A stretch of 64,000 nt of DNA from Roseibium sp. MMSF_3544. Lineage in GTDB: Bacteria; Pseudomonadota; Alphaproteobacteria; Rhizobiales; Stappiaceae. The notes under the pieces were generated by a model. The model made no database searches, was not told the origin of the DNA, and was given only the letters and a program-made list of their open reading frames with translations. The position numbers and the translations under genes were made by a program. Where the stretch lies: assembly GCF_030732845.1 (NCBI RefSeq), contig NZ_JASHKA010000005.1:186001-250000 (forward strand), in the 5' to 3' direction. Positions 10,016 through 19,385 of the stretch are shown here, in pieces (the stretch's first letter is position 1; the number at the start of each line of letters is the position of its first letter).

Positions 10016-11749
10016 ATGCTGAAATCGGTATTTTCCTCCTTCTTTCTGCCGCGTTTGAAGGTGAAGCACTCACCTAGCGGCAAGTGGATTTCCTCGCCAC
10101 GGTTGCCGCGTGACGTCGTTGTCGCTTCTGTCTTCGCAAATGTCCTCGGATTGGCGATGCCGCTCGCTATCCTGCAGGTCTATGACCGGGTCCTTCCCAA
10201 TTCGTCCACCGACACGTTGCTGGTTCTCATGCTGGGAGTGGTTTGCGTGCTGCTCGCAGACGGCCTCATCAAAATTGCCCGCGCCGCTGTTGTCGGCAAA
10301 CTGGGAGCCAGTTTCAATCACCAGGCGCACAAGGAATTATTCCGGCGTGTCCTGGATGCCAAGCCAGAGTGTTTTGCCAGCACGCCGGTCTCCGTTCAGG
10401 TTCATCAGCTTCGCTCGTTACAGTCGATTTCAGATCACTACGGTGATCAGGGCCGATTGCTTGCCATCGATCTTCCAGCCGGTGGAATTTATCTCGCCGT
10501 GCTGATTTTCATTGCCGGACCGCTCGCACTCGTGCCGGTCTGCCTGCTTGGTCTTTTCATGTTGTTTGCCCTTAACCGCAACAAGGTGCTGCAAAAAGTC
10601 GTCGCCGACCGGGCAACCCAGGACGACCGCAAGTCCGATTTCATTCTTGAGGTGCTGTCCGGCGCAAAGACGGTCAAATCCCTGGCAATGGAGGCTCTGA
10701 TCATTCGGCGCTTTGAGCGCCTGCAGCGGGACACGGCTAAACTGAGTTCAAGATATATGCGCCTGGCGGGTCAGGCACGGGACGCCTCGGCGCTCTTTGC
10801 CACGATGACAACCGTGTTTGTTGTTCTGTTCGGTGCCGTCATGGTGATCAACAACGGATTCAGCATCGGTGGCGTCGCGGCAAGCACATTGCTGTCGGGT
10901 CAGTTCGTTCAACCGTTTTTGCGGGCGATCAATCAGCTCACGGACATGCAGCGTCTGAAGCACGATTATAGCCAGGTGCAAACACTGTTCGACCTTCCAG
11001 AAGTGGAACAAAGTGAAACGCTCGCGGCCGAAACGGACGGATCGATCCGACTGGTCAACGTCTCGATGAATAGGGGCAGCAGCAAGCGGCAGGTGTTTTC
11101 GAACCTGAACCTTGCAATTGCATCTGGAGAATTTGTCGGCTTTCGCGGTTCGGATGGCAGCGGCAAGACGACACTGATGAAGTTTTTCTCCGGAGAACTG
11201 TCTCCGGAGGAAGGTCAGGTGCTTATTGGAAACTATGACTTTGCGGGCCCTTACAAGCATGCGCTCCGAAAGTCGATTGCTTATATCGACAGCAACTCTG
11301 CCGTCTTCAACGGTTCGATCCTGGACAATATTACGATGTTCGGCGCCGTATCGGATATTGCCCACGCACGCATGGCCGCAAAACTGATCGGGCTGGAAAA
11401 AGAAGTGAACCTGCTGCCAAGGGGCTACGACACGCAACTGGGTGCGGATCTTGGAGGCAAGATACCGGCGTCGACGATGCAGCGTATTTGTATCGCCAGG
11501 GCATTGGCCGGCGAGCCCAAGATTCTTATCCTGGACGAAGCAAACGCGCAGCTGGACCGGCAAGCTGAAAAAGGCCTTGTGGAAGCTTTAAGACGCCTCA
11601 AGGGACATCTTACGGTTCTCATCATTAGCCATCGCCCCTCAATGCTCGCCGTCGCCGACCGGCAATTCCAGTTACAAGATGGTCAGCTTCACGAGTTGAC
11701 CGAAAATGAGCGGACGCCTCAACCGAATTCTGTGGGGCTAACGGCATGA
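10016..11749 (+). CDS. Type I secretion ABC transporter, permease/ATPase (first of a pair, PrtD-like)
   Basis: Inner-membrane exporter half-transporter of 577 residues with an N-terminal transmembrane domain (about 30-310) and a C-terminal nucleotide-binding domain (about 345-560). Walker A (GSDGSGKTT, about 376-385), Walker B with its catalytic glutamate (ILILDEAN, about 502-509) and the switch histidine (ISHRPS, about 536) are present. The ABC signature is not LSGGQ but reads KIPASTMQR, and the Q-loop glutamine is missing (YIDSNS). The gene is divergent from the adhesin and overlaps the next ABC gene by an ATGA junction, so the two proteins probably form a heterodimer. No strong ribosome site precedes the ATG. 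Function as the adhesin exporter is inferred from position and from the adhesin's type I secretion C-terminus. Confidence 0.88.
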   Translation: MLKSVFSSFFLPRLKVKHSPSGKWISSPRLPRDVVVASVFANVLGLAMPLAILQVYDRVLPNSSTDTLLVLMLGVVCVLLADGLIKIARAAVVGKLGASFNHQAHKELFRRVLDAKPECFASTPVSVQVHQLRSLQSISDHYGDQGRLLAIDLPAGGIYLAVLIFIAGPLALVPVCLLGLFMLFALNRNKVLQKVVADRATQDDRKSDFILEVLSGAKTVKSLAMEALIIRRFERLQRDTAKLSSRYMRLAGQARDASALFATMTTVFVVLFGAVMVINNGFSIGGVAASTLLSGQFVQPFLRAINQLTDMQRLKHDYSQVQTLFDLPEVEQSETLAAETDGSIRLVNVSMNRGSSKRQVFSNLNLAIASGEFVGFRGSDGSGKTTLMKFFSGELSPEEGQVLIGNYDFAGPYKHALRKSIAYIDSNSAVFNGSILDNITMFGAVSDIAHARMAAKLIGLEKEVNLLPRGYDTQLGADLGGKIPASTMQRICIARALAGEPKILILDEANAQLDRQAEKGLVEALRRLKGHLTVLIISHRPSMLAVADRQFQLQDGQLHELTENERTPQPNSVGLTA

Positions 11750-13962
11750 CTCGGGCGCTTTTCGACCTTGAAGAGCTGAACGCCGGAACAAACCCGGTGC
11801 ATCAGCAGTGGAGCGAGTTGTCCGAGGAACTGGCAACAACCACCGTTGGCGATACCGCCTTCAGTAAGCTGGGAGAGGGGACGACCCCTGCCGAAAAGTG
11901 CCTGGTGCCGTTGCTGCGCGAGATGCACTGGCAGGGCAATGACCGGTTGCTCTTCGAGGCACTTCCGCATTTCGACCGGATTGACAGTATTCAGGATCTT
12001 CGTACGGTCCTGACACGGATCAACGTCGTTACGACGCGATACCGGGGGAGTACGGCGGAACTGGCGGGTTCACAGCTTCCCTGTTTGCGTGTTGCCGGCG
12101 GCGACATCCAGGTCATCGCCACCAGGACCGACAACGGCGACTTTCGCGCGTATTCTGGACAGTCCGGAGAGGCTGTCGTGTTGTCGGCAAAAGATGTTTC
12201 CAAGTCAGAGGTGTACCTGGTCGCGGAGCAAACCGAGGAACAGAGCCAGGTCAGAAAAAACAGAAGCTGGTCTTCGACGGCTTCGAAACAGTTTCGCGCC
12301 AGCATCGTATCCATTCTGGCAATCGGGTTTGTCCTCAATCTCATCGCACTTGGCCCGCCATTGTTCATCATGGCCATCTACGACAAGGCGATGGGCGCAA
12401 AGTCCCTCGACGTACTGCTCACCATGGCGGTCGGGATTGGCATCATCCTCTTGAGCGAATTCGCGCTCCGCAAGACCAAGAATGCCCTCCAATCCTATCT
12501 TGGTGGGCGCATCGACGCGATTGTCGGAAACAAGACGTTCGAGCGGATCCTCCATCTGCCATACGCAATGCTCGCTGAAGCGCCGATCGGAACGCAGGTG
12601 ATGCGATTGCGGTACTTCGACAGTGTGCGTGACATTTTTCAAAGTTCGCTCTTCAGTGCGATGGTCGACATTCCTTTCACCCTGATTTTCATAGTCGCGA
12701 TTTTCCTGATTGGCGGACCTGTCGCGTTTCCGCCGCTCGCACTGCTTGTGATCTATGCGCTGACAGCAGTCTATGTGCTGCCGAAGGTGCAGCGGGAAGT
12801 CGCCGCCGTCGGAGAGCAGAAGTCCAAACTGAACAGCTTCATGATCGAGACGTTCCGCAATCAGCGCGCGCTCAGGAATCTCTCTGCCGAGGAAGCCTGG
12901 CTTGAACGTTTCTCGAGCTTGTCAGCGGGCTTCAACAAGCTGAACGTGCACGCCCGTAACCTGACGCACACGCTCCAGATCGCTTCGCAAACCCTCATGA
13001 CGATTTGCGGAGTGTTCGTGTTGGGCATTGGCGCATTGCAGGTCATGAACGCGGATATGAGCCTCGGCGCGCTGATTGCAACGATGGCGCTGTCGTGGCG
13101 CGTGCTCAACCCGATGAACCAAGCATTCCTGAGTATCACGCAATTGGCGCAGAGCAAAACCGTTCTTGAGCAAATCAACAACCTGATGAAAGTACCGCTG
13201 GAGCGGGAACCAGGCCATCTGCCGAAAATAACCAGGGACATCGAAGGAGATCTGAAGATCTCCTCGCTGGTGCTCAGATACCCTGGGGCGACCGAAGCGT
13301 CGCTGAAAGGGGTGGAACTGACGGTCAACCAGGGCGAAATGATCGCGATTACCGGGCCAAGCGGCTCGGGCAAGTCGACCCTCTTCCAGGCCATTACGGG
13401 CCTCTTTCAGCCGCAGGTCGGATCCATCCTTTTCGACGGGCTTGACGTGCGGCAGCTCGACACCGCGGAATGGCGGTCAAAGATCGGCTATGCCCCGGTA
13501 GAGCTGGATTTCTTCTATGGCACGGTCAAACAGAATCTTTTGCTCGCAGAGCCTGGAGCAAGCGACAGGAGATTGCGCGACATAACCGGCCGGCTTGGGC
13601 TGCTGCAATACCTTGAAGAGAGTTTCGAGGGTCTCGAAACCCGTCTCAACGGCGAAATCCTGAAGCAGATCCCGGATAACATGAAACAACGGATCGTGCT
13701 TTCCAGGGCACTTGTAAAGGACGTTCCGCTCTATCTGTTCGACAACCCCGGGACACATCTGGATTTTGACGGCGACCGCAGGTTTATGGAGATGATCCAG
13801 GCTCTGCACGGCAAATCGACGATCATGATCAACACGCAGCGACCGAGCCATATGAAAATGGCCGATCGCGTCGTTGTCTTCAATTCAGGCCAGATTGCGA
13901 TGATGGGACCACCCAACCAGATCGTTCCTGTCCTAATGGGGCACTCTGCAAAGGCTGGCTGA
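11746..13962 (+). CDS. Type I secretion ABC transporter with C39-like N-terminal domain (second of a pair, degenerate ATPase)
   Basis: A 738-residue exporter. An N-terminal domain (about 45-155) resembles the C39-like region of RTX exporters but has no Asp-Cys-Gly catalytic motif, so it is probably a substrate-docking rather than a protease domain. A membrane domain (about 185-460) and a nucleotide-binding domain (about 500-720) follow. Walker A is intact (ITGPSGSGKSTL, about 534-545). The Walker B glutamate is replaced (LYLFDNP), the switch histidine is replaced by Gln (NTQRPS), the signature reads QIPDNMKQR instead of LSGGQ, and the Q-loop reads YAPVEL. This looks like the catalytically impaired partner in an asymmetric heterodimer with the preceding gene, with which it overlaps by 4 bp. 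The adaptor (HlyD-like) and outer-membrane channel are not in the window. Confidence 0.87.
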   Translation: MTRALFDLEELNAGTNPVHQQWSELSEELATTTVGDTAFSKLGEGTTPAEKCLVPLLREMHWQGNDRLLFEALPHFDRIDSIQDLRTVLTRINVVTTRYRGSTAELAGSQLPCLRVAGGDIQVIATRTDNGDFRAYSGQSGEAVVLSAKDVSKSEVYLVAEQTEEQSQVRKNRSWSSTASKQFRASIVSILAIGFVLNLIALGPPLFIMAIYDKAMGAKSLDVLLTMAVGIGIILLSEFALRKTKNALQSYLGGRIDAIVGNKTFERILHLPYAMLAEAPIGTQVMRLRYFDSVRDIFQSSLFSAMVDIPFTLIFIVAIFLIGGPVAFPPLALLVIYALTAVYVLPKVQREVAAVGEQKSKLNSFMIETFRNQRALRNLSAEEAWLERFSSLSAGFNKLNVHARNLTHTLQIASQTLMTICGVFVLGIGALQVMNADMSLGALIATMALSWRVLNPMNQAFLSITQLAQSKTVLEQINNLMKVPLEREPGHLPKITRDIEGDLKISSLVLRYPGATEASLKGVELTVNQGEMIAITGPSGSGKSTLFQAITGLFQPQVGSILFDGLDVRQLDTAEWRSKIGYAPVELDFFYGTVKQNLLLAEPGASDRRLRDITGRLGLLQYLEESFEGLETRLNGEILKQIPDNMKQRIVLSRALVKDVPLYLFDNPGTHLDFDGDRRFMEMIQALHGKSTIMINTQRPSHMKMADRVVVFNSGQIAMMGPPNQIVPVLMGHSAKAG

Positions 13963-14011
13963 ACAGCGGGCCCAGAAGGCTAAACCGGGTAGCTCACATC
14001 CAACCTCACAA

Positions 14012-14698
14012 TCAGGACGAACCGGTTGCGCGGATCCCGTCAATACTGTTCTGGAATGCGTCACCGGCTATGATCGCGTCGGCATAGGCATTCCCGAGTT
14101 TTTGTCCTTCAGACACGTCCATCGGGTAATGGACGCCGGCAATCACGCGTCCGTGGCCGATTCTGGTGGCGAGATCGAGCAGCTCGTCCGACTTTTCCGG
14201 AAAGACTTCTGCAAGCAGTCTTGCATAGACAACAGCCCGAATGGCGTGTCCGCTCGGATAGGACGCAACCGGTCGAGCGTCTCCCAACGGGTCAACAACA
14301 GAGTTTATTTCGAATGGACGGGGATAATCATAAACGGCTTTTACGGCGTCGTAGTCCGTTCTGACCTCATCGATCGCAGTGTCGATAATGGTTTTAAGGG
14401 CAGGGCCATCCACCTCGAAAATGGCATTGCCGATAACAAGTGCAAATCTTTCAAGGTTCAGCGTTGTTTCCACGAATTTCGCCTGTTCCGGCGTTCGCGT
14501 TTCCTGCACCCACAGGACAGTAGACAGTTCCTCGTGGAATTTAGGTGTGCCGAGGGCAGGAGGCTCAATGATGAGATTATGCGCATCGACGCTTGCAGGC
14601 GGCAGCAATGGCGCGGCCGTTTCAAGCGCTTGTGCCTGGGACGCTGTTACGGCGAAAACAATTGCCAGCGCTGGAAGGGTTCCAGTGAATTTATTCAT
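14012..14698 (-). CDS. Secreted class A-type acid phosphatase (PAP2 superfamily)
   Basis: Periplasmic phosphatase of the vanadium-haloperoxidase/PAP2 fold. The full three-part signature is visible: K-x6-RP in KAVYDYPRP, then YPSGH, then R-x5-H-x3-D in RVIAGVHYPMD. An N-terminal signal peptide (MNKFTGTLPALAIVFAV and following, cleaved near AQA) points to export. The start at 14698 was chosen because GGAGG lies 10 nt upstream; an in-frame ATG 6 codons earlier lacks this. Length (228 aa) fits class A non-specific acid phosphatases. The gene stands alone, convergent with the ABC pair. Substrate specificity cannot be told from sequence. Confidence 0.87.
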   Translation of the reverse strand: MNKFTGTLPALAIVFAVTASQAQALETAAPLLPPASVDAHNLIIEPPALGTPKFHEELSTVLWVQETRTPEQAKFVETTLNLERFALVIGNAIFEVDGPALKTIIDTAIDEVRTDYDAVKAVYDYPRPFEINSVVDPLGDARPVASYPSGHAIRAVVYARLLAEVFPEKSDELLDLATRIGHGRVIAGVHYPMDVSEGQKLGNAYADAIIAGDAFQNSIDGIRATGSS

Positions 14699-14960
14699 TC
14701 TTTTGTACCTCCGCACGAATTTCGGGAACGTTTGTGCTTTTGCTTCCTTGACCCAAAGATGTGCGAATTTGGCGCAAATACAAATTAAGTTGCGGTAATG
14801 TTAAGTGTTTGTAATACCGAGATTACTCTAAAGTATAACGATTATTGTTAGACGTGTTTTTTAATCGCTCCAATAGCACTGATGTGTGATCTCTTTCGTG
14901 CGTTGACGGATCTTGAGGAGATCATTTGCGGCTTTGTCGGAAAGAAGGGTAGATCAAAGA

Positions 14961-15587
14961 ATGTTGCAGTTAGCGAGAGCGTATTCGGCTGTTTTGTTCG
15001 ATATGGACGGCACGCTTTTAGACTCTCGCGCGGTCGTAGAGCGGGTCCTGTCAGAGTGGGCTCTTGCCAACAGGATCGACCCGGTTTCCATGCTTGCCGT
15101 ATCGCATGGACGAAGGACAATTGACGTGGTTCGGGAATTTGCGAGTGCTGATGTGAACTGTGAAGCAGAGGCGGCCAAGATAGAGGCGGCCGAAACCGCG
15201 GATGTCCGGGGTATTGTGGCAATCCCGGGGGCTGCTGATCTCATAGGCAAATTGCCGCCGCACAAGTGGGCCATCGTAACGTCCGCCGGCCGCGATCTCG
15301 CCCTTCGCCGGATAAGCGCAGCCGGTCTTCCGCTTCCCGAGGTGCTGGTAACAGCAGAAGATATCGAGCGCGGAAAACCCGATCCGTCGGGCTATTTGTT
15401 GGCTGCAGAAAGGCTCGGCACGAATGCCGGAGACTGTTTAGTCTTTGAAGATGCGTCCGCAGGCATTCAAGCAGGTCTAAATGCAGGTAGCGACGTGGTT
15501 GCGATCGGGTATGCCAGCGCGGACGGATCCAAGGCTGACTGTCCTTTGATTCCAGACTTCCGCTCGATTGATTTCCGGCTGACTTAA
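14961..15587 (+). CDS. HAD-superfamily phosphatase, DOG/GPP or beta-phosphoglucomutase-like
   Basis: Cytosolic haloacid dehalogenase-fold hydrolase of 208 residues, probably acting on a small sugar or polyol phosphate. Motif I is LFDMDGTLLDS (nucleophile Asp), motif II is VTSAG, and motif III/IV is GKPDP followed by FEDASAG. The cap region is the small helical type seen in sugar-phosphate phosphatases. The ATG at 14961 is preferred (AAGGG about 12 nt upstream) over an in-frame TTG 48 bp earlier. The stop overlaps the stop of the convergent BatD gene by 4 bp. The exact substrate is unknown. Confidence 0.85.
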   Translation: MLQLARAYSAVLFDMDGTLLDSRAVVERVLSEWALANRIDPVSMLAVSHGRRTIDVVREFASADVNCEAEAAKIEAAETADVRGIVAIPGAADLIGKLPPHKWAIVTSAGRDLALRRISAAGLPLPEVLVTAEDIERGKPDPSGYLLAAERLGTNAGDCLVFEDASAGIQAGLNAGSDVVAIGYASADGSKADCPLIPDFRSIDFRLT

Positions 15588-16876
15588 ATCGGATTCAGGT
15601 CGCCAAGATCTTGAGTTTTTCGGGCTTTGCGTATTTTCAGGGCAATCTTTCGGATCGTACGTGCCTCGGTGAGCAAGCTTGACCAACGCTTCTGAAGATC
15701 GTCTTGCGTATAAGTTCGTTCGCCGTCAAATGAAAGCGCGCTGCACAGATACAAAGCTTTCTCGTAGTTGTTCCATTCAGCGCCCGTCATCAAGTTTCCT
15801 GCAGCGCGTTTCCAGGACGTCGAAAGGTGCATCACGGATTGAATGTCCTTCCGTTTGATTGAAGAGACCAGCCTGCGAAACAGGTAGGGCTCAGACGCCA
15901 GGTAATTGTTTCTTGCGCGGTTGGCCGCGCCCAAAACCCTTGGCGAGAACCGCCGCCAGATGAAAAAGAGGCAAAGCGACAAGACCCCGAGAAATGCGAT
16001 CAGACCAATGAGGCTGCGCCACTCGGTTGTGGCTGGGGCGTCAACAGGTGCACTTGCCGCTCCCGAGACCGCTATCGGGATTGCTGGTGCGGTCACCGTT
16101 TCAATCTTTCCACTGTCCAGATTGTACCAGGAAAGGCTGATTTCGGGGATTGTGTAGTTGCCGGCAGTTTCAGCGACGAGAGCAGTTTCCGTCGTTCTGC
16201 TTCCGGACAGAATGCCCCGGTCTTCCTTTTCCTGAAGCACCGGTTCCTTCGGATAGCTTGCAAGGCCCACGATCGTGTTCTCCTCCTGAACGGGTGGGAC
16301 GAACATTGGCGAAACGCCTGACACGGTTACCACAGTGGTGATTGTCAGGGCGTCGCCTTCGCGCATTTGGTCCGGGGTCCCGTCGACAGACCGTTCCAGG
16401 GTTACAGAATTCGCGCCCAGAAAAGGATCGAGTGTTTCTGCCCCGGGTGGAACTTGTCCGATGATTTCAAAGCCTCCAGACGCCGCCACGACCGAGACCG
16501 GTTCGCGCGTTTCGGGATCGGCATAGGTGACTTTGATGGTTCCGGCAGGGATCTGAAACGTCCCAGCCGCCATTGGATAAAATCTGTAGGTCCTCGATAC
16601 GCCGGACCATGTTTCGCCGTTTACTGTCTCGCTTGTCGGCCCCGAGGCTCTCGACGGCAGCCGCACCATGACATTCGGAGCTTCAAAACTCGGGAACTCA
16701 GGCGGTGCGGGCAGCCACGTCGGTACAAGGATACTGACGCGATAGATGACCGGTTGCCCTGGAATGGCGCTATTCTTTTCCAGGGATGTCCTTATTTCGG
16801 GCGCGACGGCGTCTTGCCCCCACGCCGACAGGCTCAAAACGGGGAACACGCAAAGAAACACCAGAAATCGCTTCAT
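15584..16876 (-). CDS. BatD-like membrane protein
   Basis: Last gene of the MoxR-Bat operon. The 430-residue product has a signal peptide (MKRFLVFLCVFPVLSLSAWG), a periplasmic beta-rich region of BatD type, one transmembrane helix (about 310-330, SLIGLIAFLGVLSLCLFFIW) and a cytoplasmic helical tail. In Bacteroides and other bacteria Bat proteins were linked to oxygen or envelope stress tolerance; their molecular role is unsettled. The start at 16876 makes an ATGA overlap with the preceding gene and has an AGGGGG ribosome site; a longer frame exists upstream but lacks these. Confidence 0.82.
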   Translation of the reverse strand: MKRFLVFLCVFPVLSLSAWGQDAVAPEIRTSLEKNSAIPGQPVIYRVSILVPTWLPAPPEFPSFEAPNVMVRLPSRASGPTSETVNGETWSGVSRTYRFYPMAAGTFQIPAGTIKVTYADPETREPVSVVAASGGFEIIGQVPPGAETLDPFLGANSVTLERSVDGTPDQMREGDALTITTVVTVSGVSPMFVPPVQEENTIVGLASYPKEPVLQEKEDRGILSGSRTTETALVAETAGNYTIPEISLSWYNLDSGKIETVTAPAIPIAVSGAASAPVDAPATTEWRSLIGLIAFLGVLSLCLFFIWRRFSPRVLGAANRARNNYLASEPYLFRRLVSSIKRKDIQSVMHLSTSWKRAAGNLMTGAEWNNYEKALYLCSALSFDGERTYTQDDLQKRWSSLLTEARTIRKIALKIRKARKTQDLGDLNPI

Positions 16877-18405
16877 CGTGCCCCCTGTGCGTTTTCGAGC
16901 GCAAATCGGCTTTTCAGAAAGTCGCCGGTACGTGTGTCGACGGTACGCATCCATTGTTCTGCGGTTTCCGGCATGGTTTCGCCGCTCTGCTGTTGGCTTT
17001 CGGCACCACGACCGGCCTCGTTGTCGTAAACGATGTCATCGGCGCCGATGCCGCTTTCCTCCCCGGTATCGGATTGCTCACGGGTTCTTTCGATGTAATC
17101 GAGAATGTATTGGGAGAGCTCCAGATTTGATTGAGCAGCCGTGTTCATCGGATCCCTGTCGACGGCCTTTTGAAAAGCGGCAATTGCCTCGCGATAAGAA
17201 CGGGACTTGATCAGGGACATGCCTTCACCCATCGCGTCATTGGAGCTTTCCAGCCAGGCATAGAGTTCCGCCGCTTCTTCATATTTGCCGAGCTTGTAAA
17301 GCGAGAAGGCCTTCCACTGCGGATCCTGGAAAAGCTCTGAAGCTCTTTGATAGTCTTTCGCTTCAAAGGCGAGACGGCCTTGCTGGTCAGGCGTCAAAAA
17401 CCAGTCACGCCAGCCATCAGCCCGGGCTTCGACCGGTGGCTGCAGCAGAACCGATAAGAGCAGAATGGCTGTCCAGCGCATTGTCCAACCACGCCTGAAC
17501 CAGAACAGCAGAACGATTGCCGCAGGCCATGCAAACAGGGCGCCTCGGTCACGCCACTTTGACTGCTCGTCTTGCGACAAGGCTGCCTGGTAGGCGGCAT
17601 CGATGTTCTTGAGGACCAAGTCAACGTCACGCTTGTCAATTGAAACCGTAACGACTGGGCCGACGTCAGTGTTCTTTAGCTGCTCGATATCGTTCGCATC
17701 GCGGCTGAATATCCAGAAGTGAAGGCTAATCCCTCCTGCTGCGTTTTGGTCGGCGAAAAGCGTCTGATCGGCATCTGAAAGAGTGTCGAGAAGAAAGAGA
17801 ATAGACCCTGGCTCCTCCTGTCCCTCAAGCAAAGACAGCGCAAGCTCGAGCGCTTCACTTGCGGAACTGCCTTCCTTGGGCATGACGCCGGGGTCCAGTC
17901 CTTCCAGAAACGGCTTGATGACTTCCGGGTCTTCGGTCAGCGGAACGACCTGATGCGCGGAACCCGAATAGGCGATCAAGGCCGTTTTGGCACCGCTCCG
18001 CTCTGCCAAGAGATCCAGCGTCTTCTGCTTGGCTCGTTCCAGCCGGTTGGGTGGCACATCCGGCTGCATCATCGTGTCCGTGACCTTGAGCGCGACGACG
18101 AGAGGAGCGGTGTCCGAGACAAGCGGGTTTGCGACGCGCGACCAGGACGGACCGGACGTTGCCAGCGCCAACAGGGCCAGAACGATTGCGACTGTGTCTA
18201 TTGGGCGCAAATGGTTCCGGTGCTCCTGACCAACCGTCAGTGCAGCAGCAAGATGTGGTGCAATCACGCTCGGCAGTTCGGTCTTGCGGGACGCTTTCCT
18301 GCGAACGTGCCACCAGAGAAGTGCAATCAGTGGAAGCGTAAGCAGCCACCAAGGGCGCAGAAAGTGGAATGCCTGGAGGTTTTGAATGAATAAGTCGAGT
18401 GTCAT
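16873..18405 (-). CDS. BatB/BatC-type fusion: von Willebrand A domain + TPR protein, MIDAS degenerate
   Basis: A 510-residue membrane protein. Two N-terminal transmembrane helices flank a short loop, followed by a VWA domain (about 95-285), a further helix (about 300-320) and tetratricopeptide-type repeats (about 345-430), then an acidic Gln/Glu-rich tail. It thus joins what are BatB and BatC in other genomes. The metal site expected as DxSxS reads KVTDTM here (about 107-112), so the first Asp that coordinates Mg2+ is lost, although the downstream LLDTLSD stretch remains. BatA next door keeps the intact motif. Four-base overlaps with both neighbours show translational coupling. Confidence 0.85.
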   Translation of the reverse strand: MTLDLFIQNLQAFHFLRPWWLLTLPLIALLWWHVRRKASRKTELPSVIAPHLAAALTVGQEHRNHLRPIDTVAIVLALLALATSGPSWSRVANPLVSDTAPLVVALKVTDTMMQPDVPPNRLERAKQKTLDLLAERSGAKTALIAYSGSAHQVVPLTEDPEVIKPFLEGLDPGVMPKEGSSASEALELALSLLEGQEEPGSILFLLDTLSDADQTLFADQNAAGGISLHFWIFSRDANDIEQLKNTDVGPVVTVSIDKRDVDLVLKNIDAAYQAALSQDEQSKWRDRGALFAWPAAIVLLFWFRRGWTMRWTAILLLSVLLQPPVEARADGWRDWFLTPDQQGRLAFEAKDYQRASELFQDPQWKAFSLYKLGKYEEAAELYAWLESSNDAMGEGMSLIKSRSYREAIAAFQKAVDRDPMNTAAQSNLELSQYILDYIERTREQSDTGEESGIGADDIVYDNEAGRGAESQQQSGETMPETAEQWMRTVDTRTGDFLKSRFALENAQGAR

Positions 18406-19385
18406 GCGGACCTCCGGCGAAGGGAGGCCAATTGCATCGTCAGAAGGGCAAACAAACCGATAAGCAATGCACCTGCGAAAAAATAGTGCCCAAGGGGATC
18501 CCGCGGTCGATAGCTCGCAGTTTCAACTTCCCTGGGAGCAAGCGCATCGATGCGCGTGTAGATTTCGACCAGCGCATCTTCGTCATTTGCAAAGTAATAG
18601 CGTCCGCCGCCGGCCTCGGCGATCTCTATGAGGCTTTGTTCGTCCAGACGTTGTTCGCCAGACCCTTCCGGATCGCCAACTCCAATAGTGATGATCTCGA
18701 TCCCGTCGTTGGCAGCAATGCGAGCCGCATTGGTTGACGCCATTCGGCTTCCGGTGTCTGAACCGTCGCTCAAAAGGATCAGGAGCCTTTGGTCGATCTG
18801 ACTGGCTTGAAAGGTTTTGATGGCAAGACCGATGGCGTCCCCGATGACGGTATGCGGTCCGGCCATGCCGACCTCGGTTTGGTCGAGCAGGGCCTTTACG
18901 GACGAAAGGTCTTCGGTAAACGGAGCCTGAACATACGCTTTTGATCCGAAGATAATCAAAGCAACCCTGTCGCCGTCGCGCGCGGATATGAAGTCACCGA
19001 CGACACGTTTGACCGCGTCTAATCTCTGGGCTCTTTCGCCATCGGCAGACGGGAAATCGATCTGATCCATCGATCCGGAAATATCGATCGCGAGCATCAC
19101 GCCGCGCGCCGCTTTCTCCTGAACGATTGGGTCTCCAACATGTGTTGGCTGCGCCAGCGCACATACCAGCAGGCACCAGGTAGCGGTGGCTGAGACAATT
19201 TGAAGGAGCGAGCGGCTGACCACCACCGAGCCGGCGGTCGGATCCTTGCCGGCGGCTGACGCGATTTTCCGGAAGAAGGGAAACCTGACAGATGAGACGC
19301 GCTCCTTGTGCTCCGGAACCAAAAAATAGACGAGCAGCGGAAGCGGAAGCATCAAGAAGGCAAACGGCTGGGCGAATTCAAGCAT
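18402..19385 (-). CDS. BatA-like von Willebrand A domain membrane protein
   Basis: A 327-residue protein with transmembrane helices near the N-terminus (about 8-24 and 58-78) and at the C-terminus (about 300-318), enclosing a VWA domain (about 90-280). The metal-ion-dependent adhesion site is intact: DISGSMD, a distal threonine in the HTVIGD region, and LLSDGSD. Family knowledge: VWA proteins encoded beside MoxR AAA+ ATPases act with them in protein complex assembly or envelope stress. The start overlaps the DUF4381 gene's end by 8 bp and the stop overlaps the BatB gene by 4 bp. Confidence 0.87.
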   Translation of the reverse strand: MLEFAQPFAFLMLPLPLLVYFLVPEHKERVSSVRFPFFRKIASAAGKDPTAGSVVVSRSLLQIVSATATWCLLVCALAQPTHVGDPIVQEKAARGVMLAIDISGSMDQIDFPSADGERAQRLDAVKRVVGDFISARDGDRVALIIFGSKAYVQAPFTEDLSSVKALLDQTEVGMAGPHTVIGDAIGLAIKTFQASQIDQRLLILLSDGSDTGSRMASTNAARIAANDGIEIITIGVGDPEGSGEQRLDEQSLIEIAEAGGGRYYFANDEDALVEIYTRIDALAPREVETASYRPRDPLGHYFFAGALLIGLFALLTMQLASLRRRSA

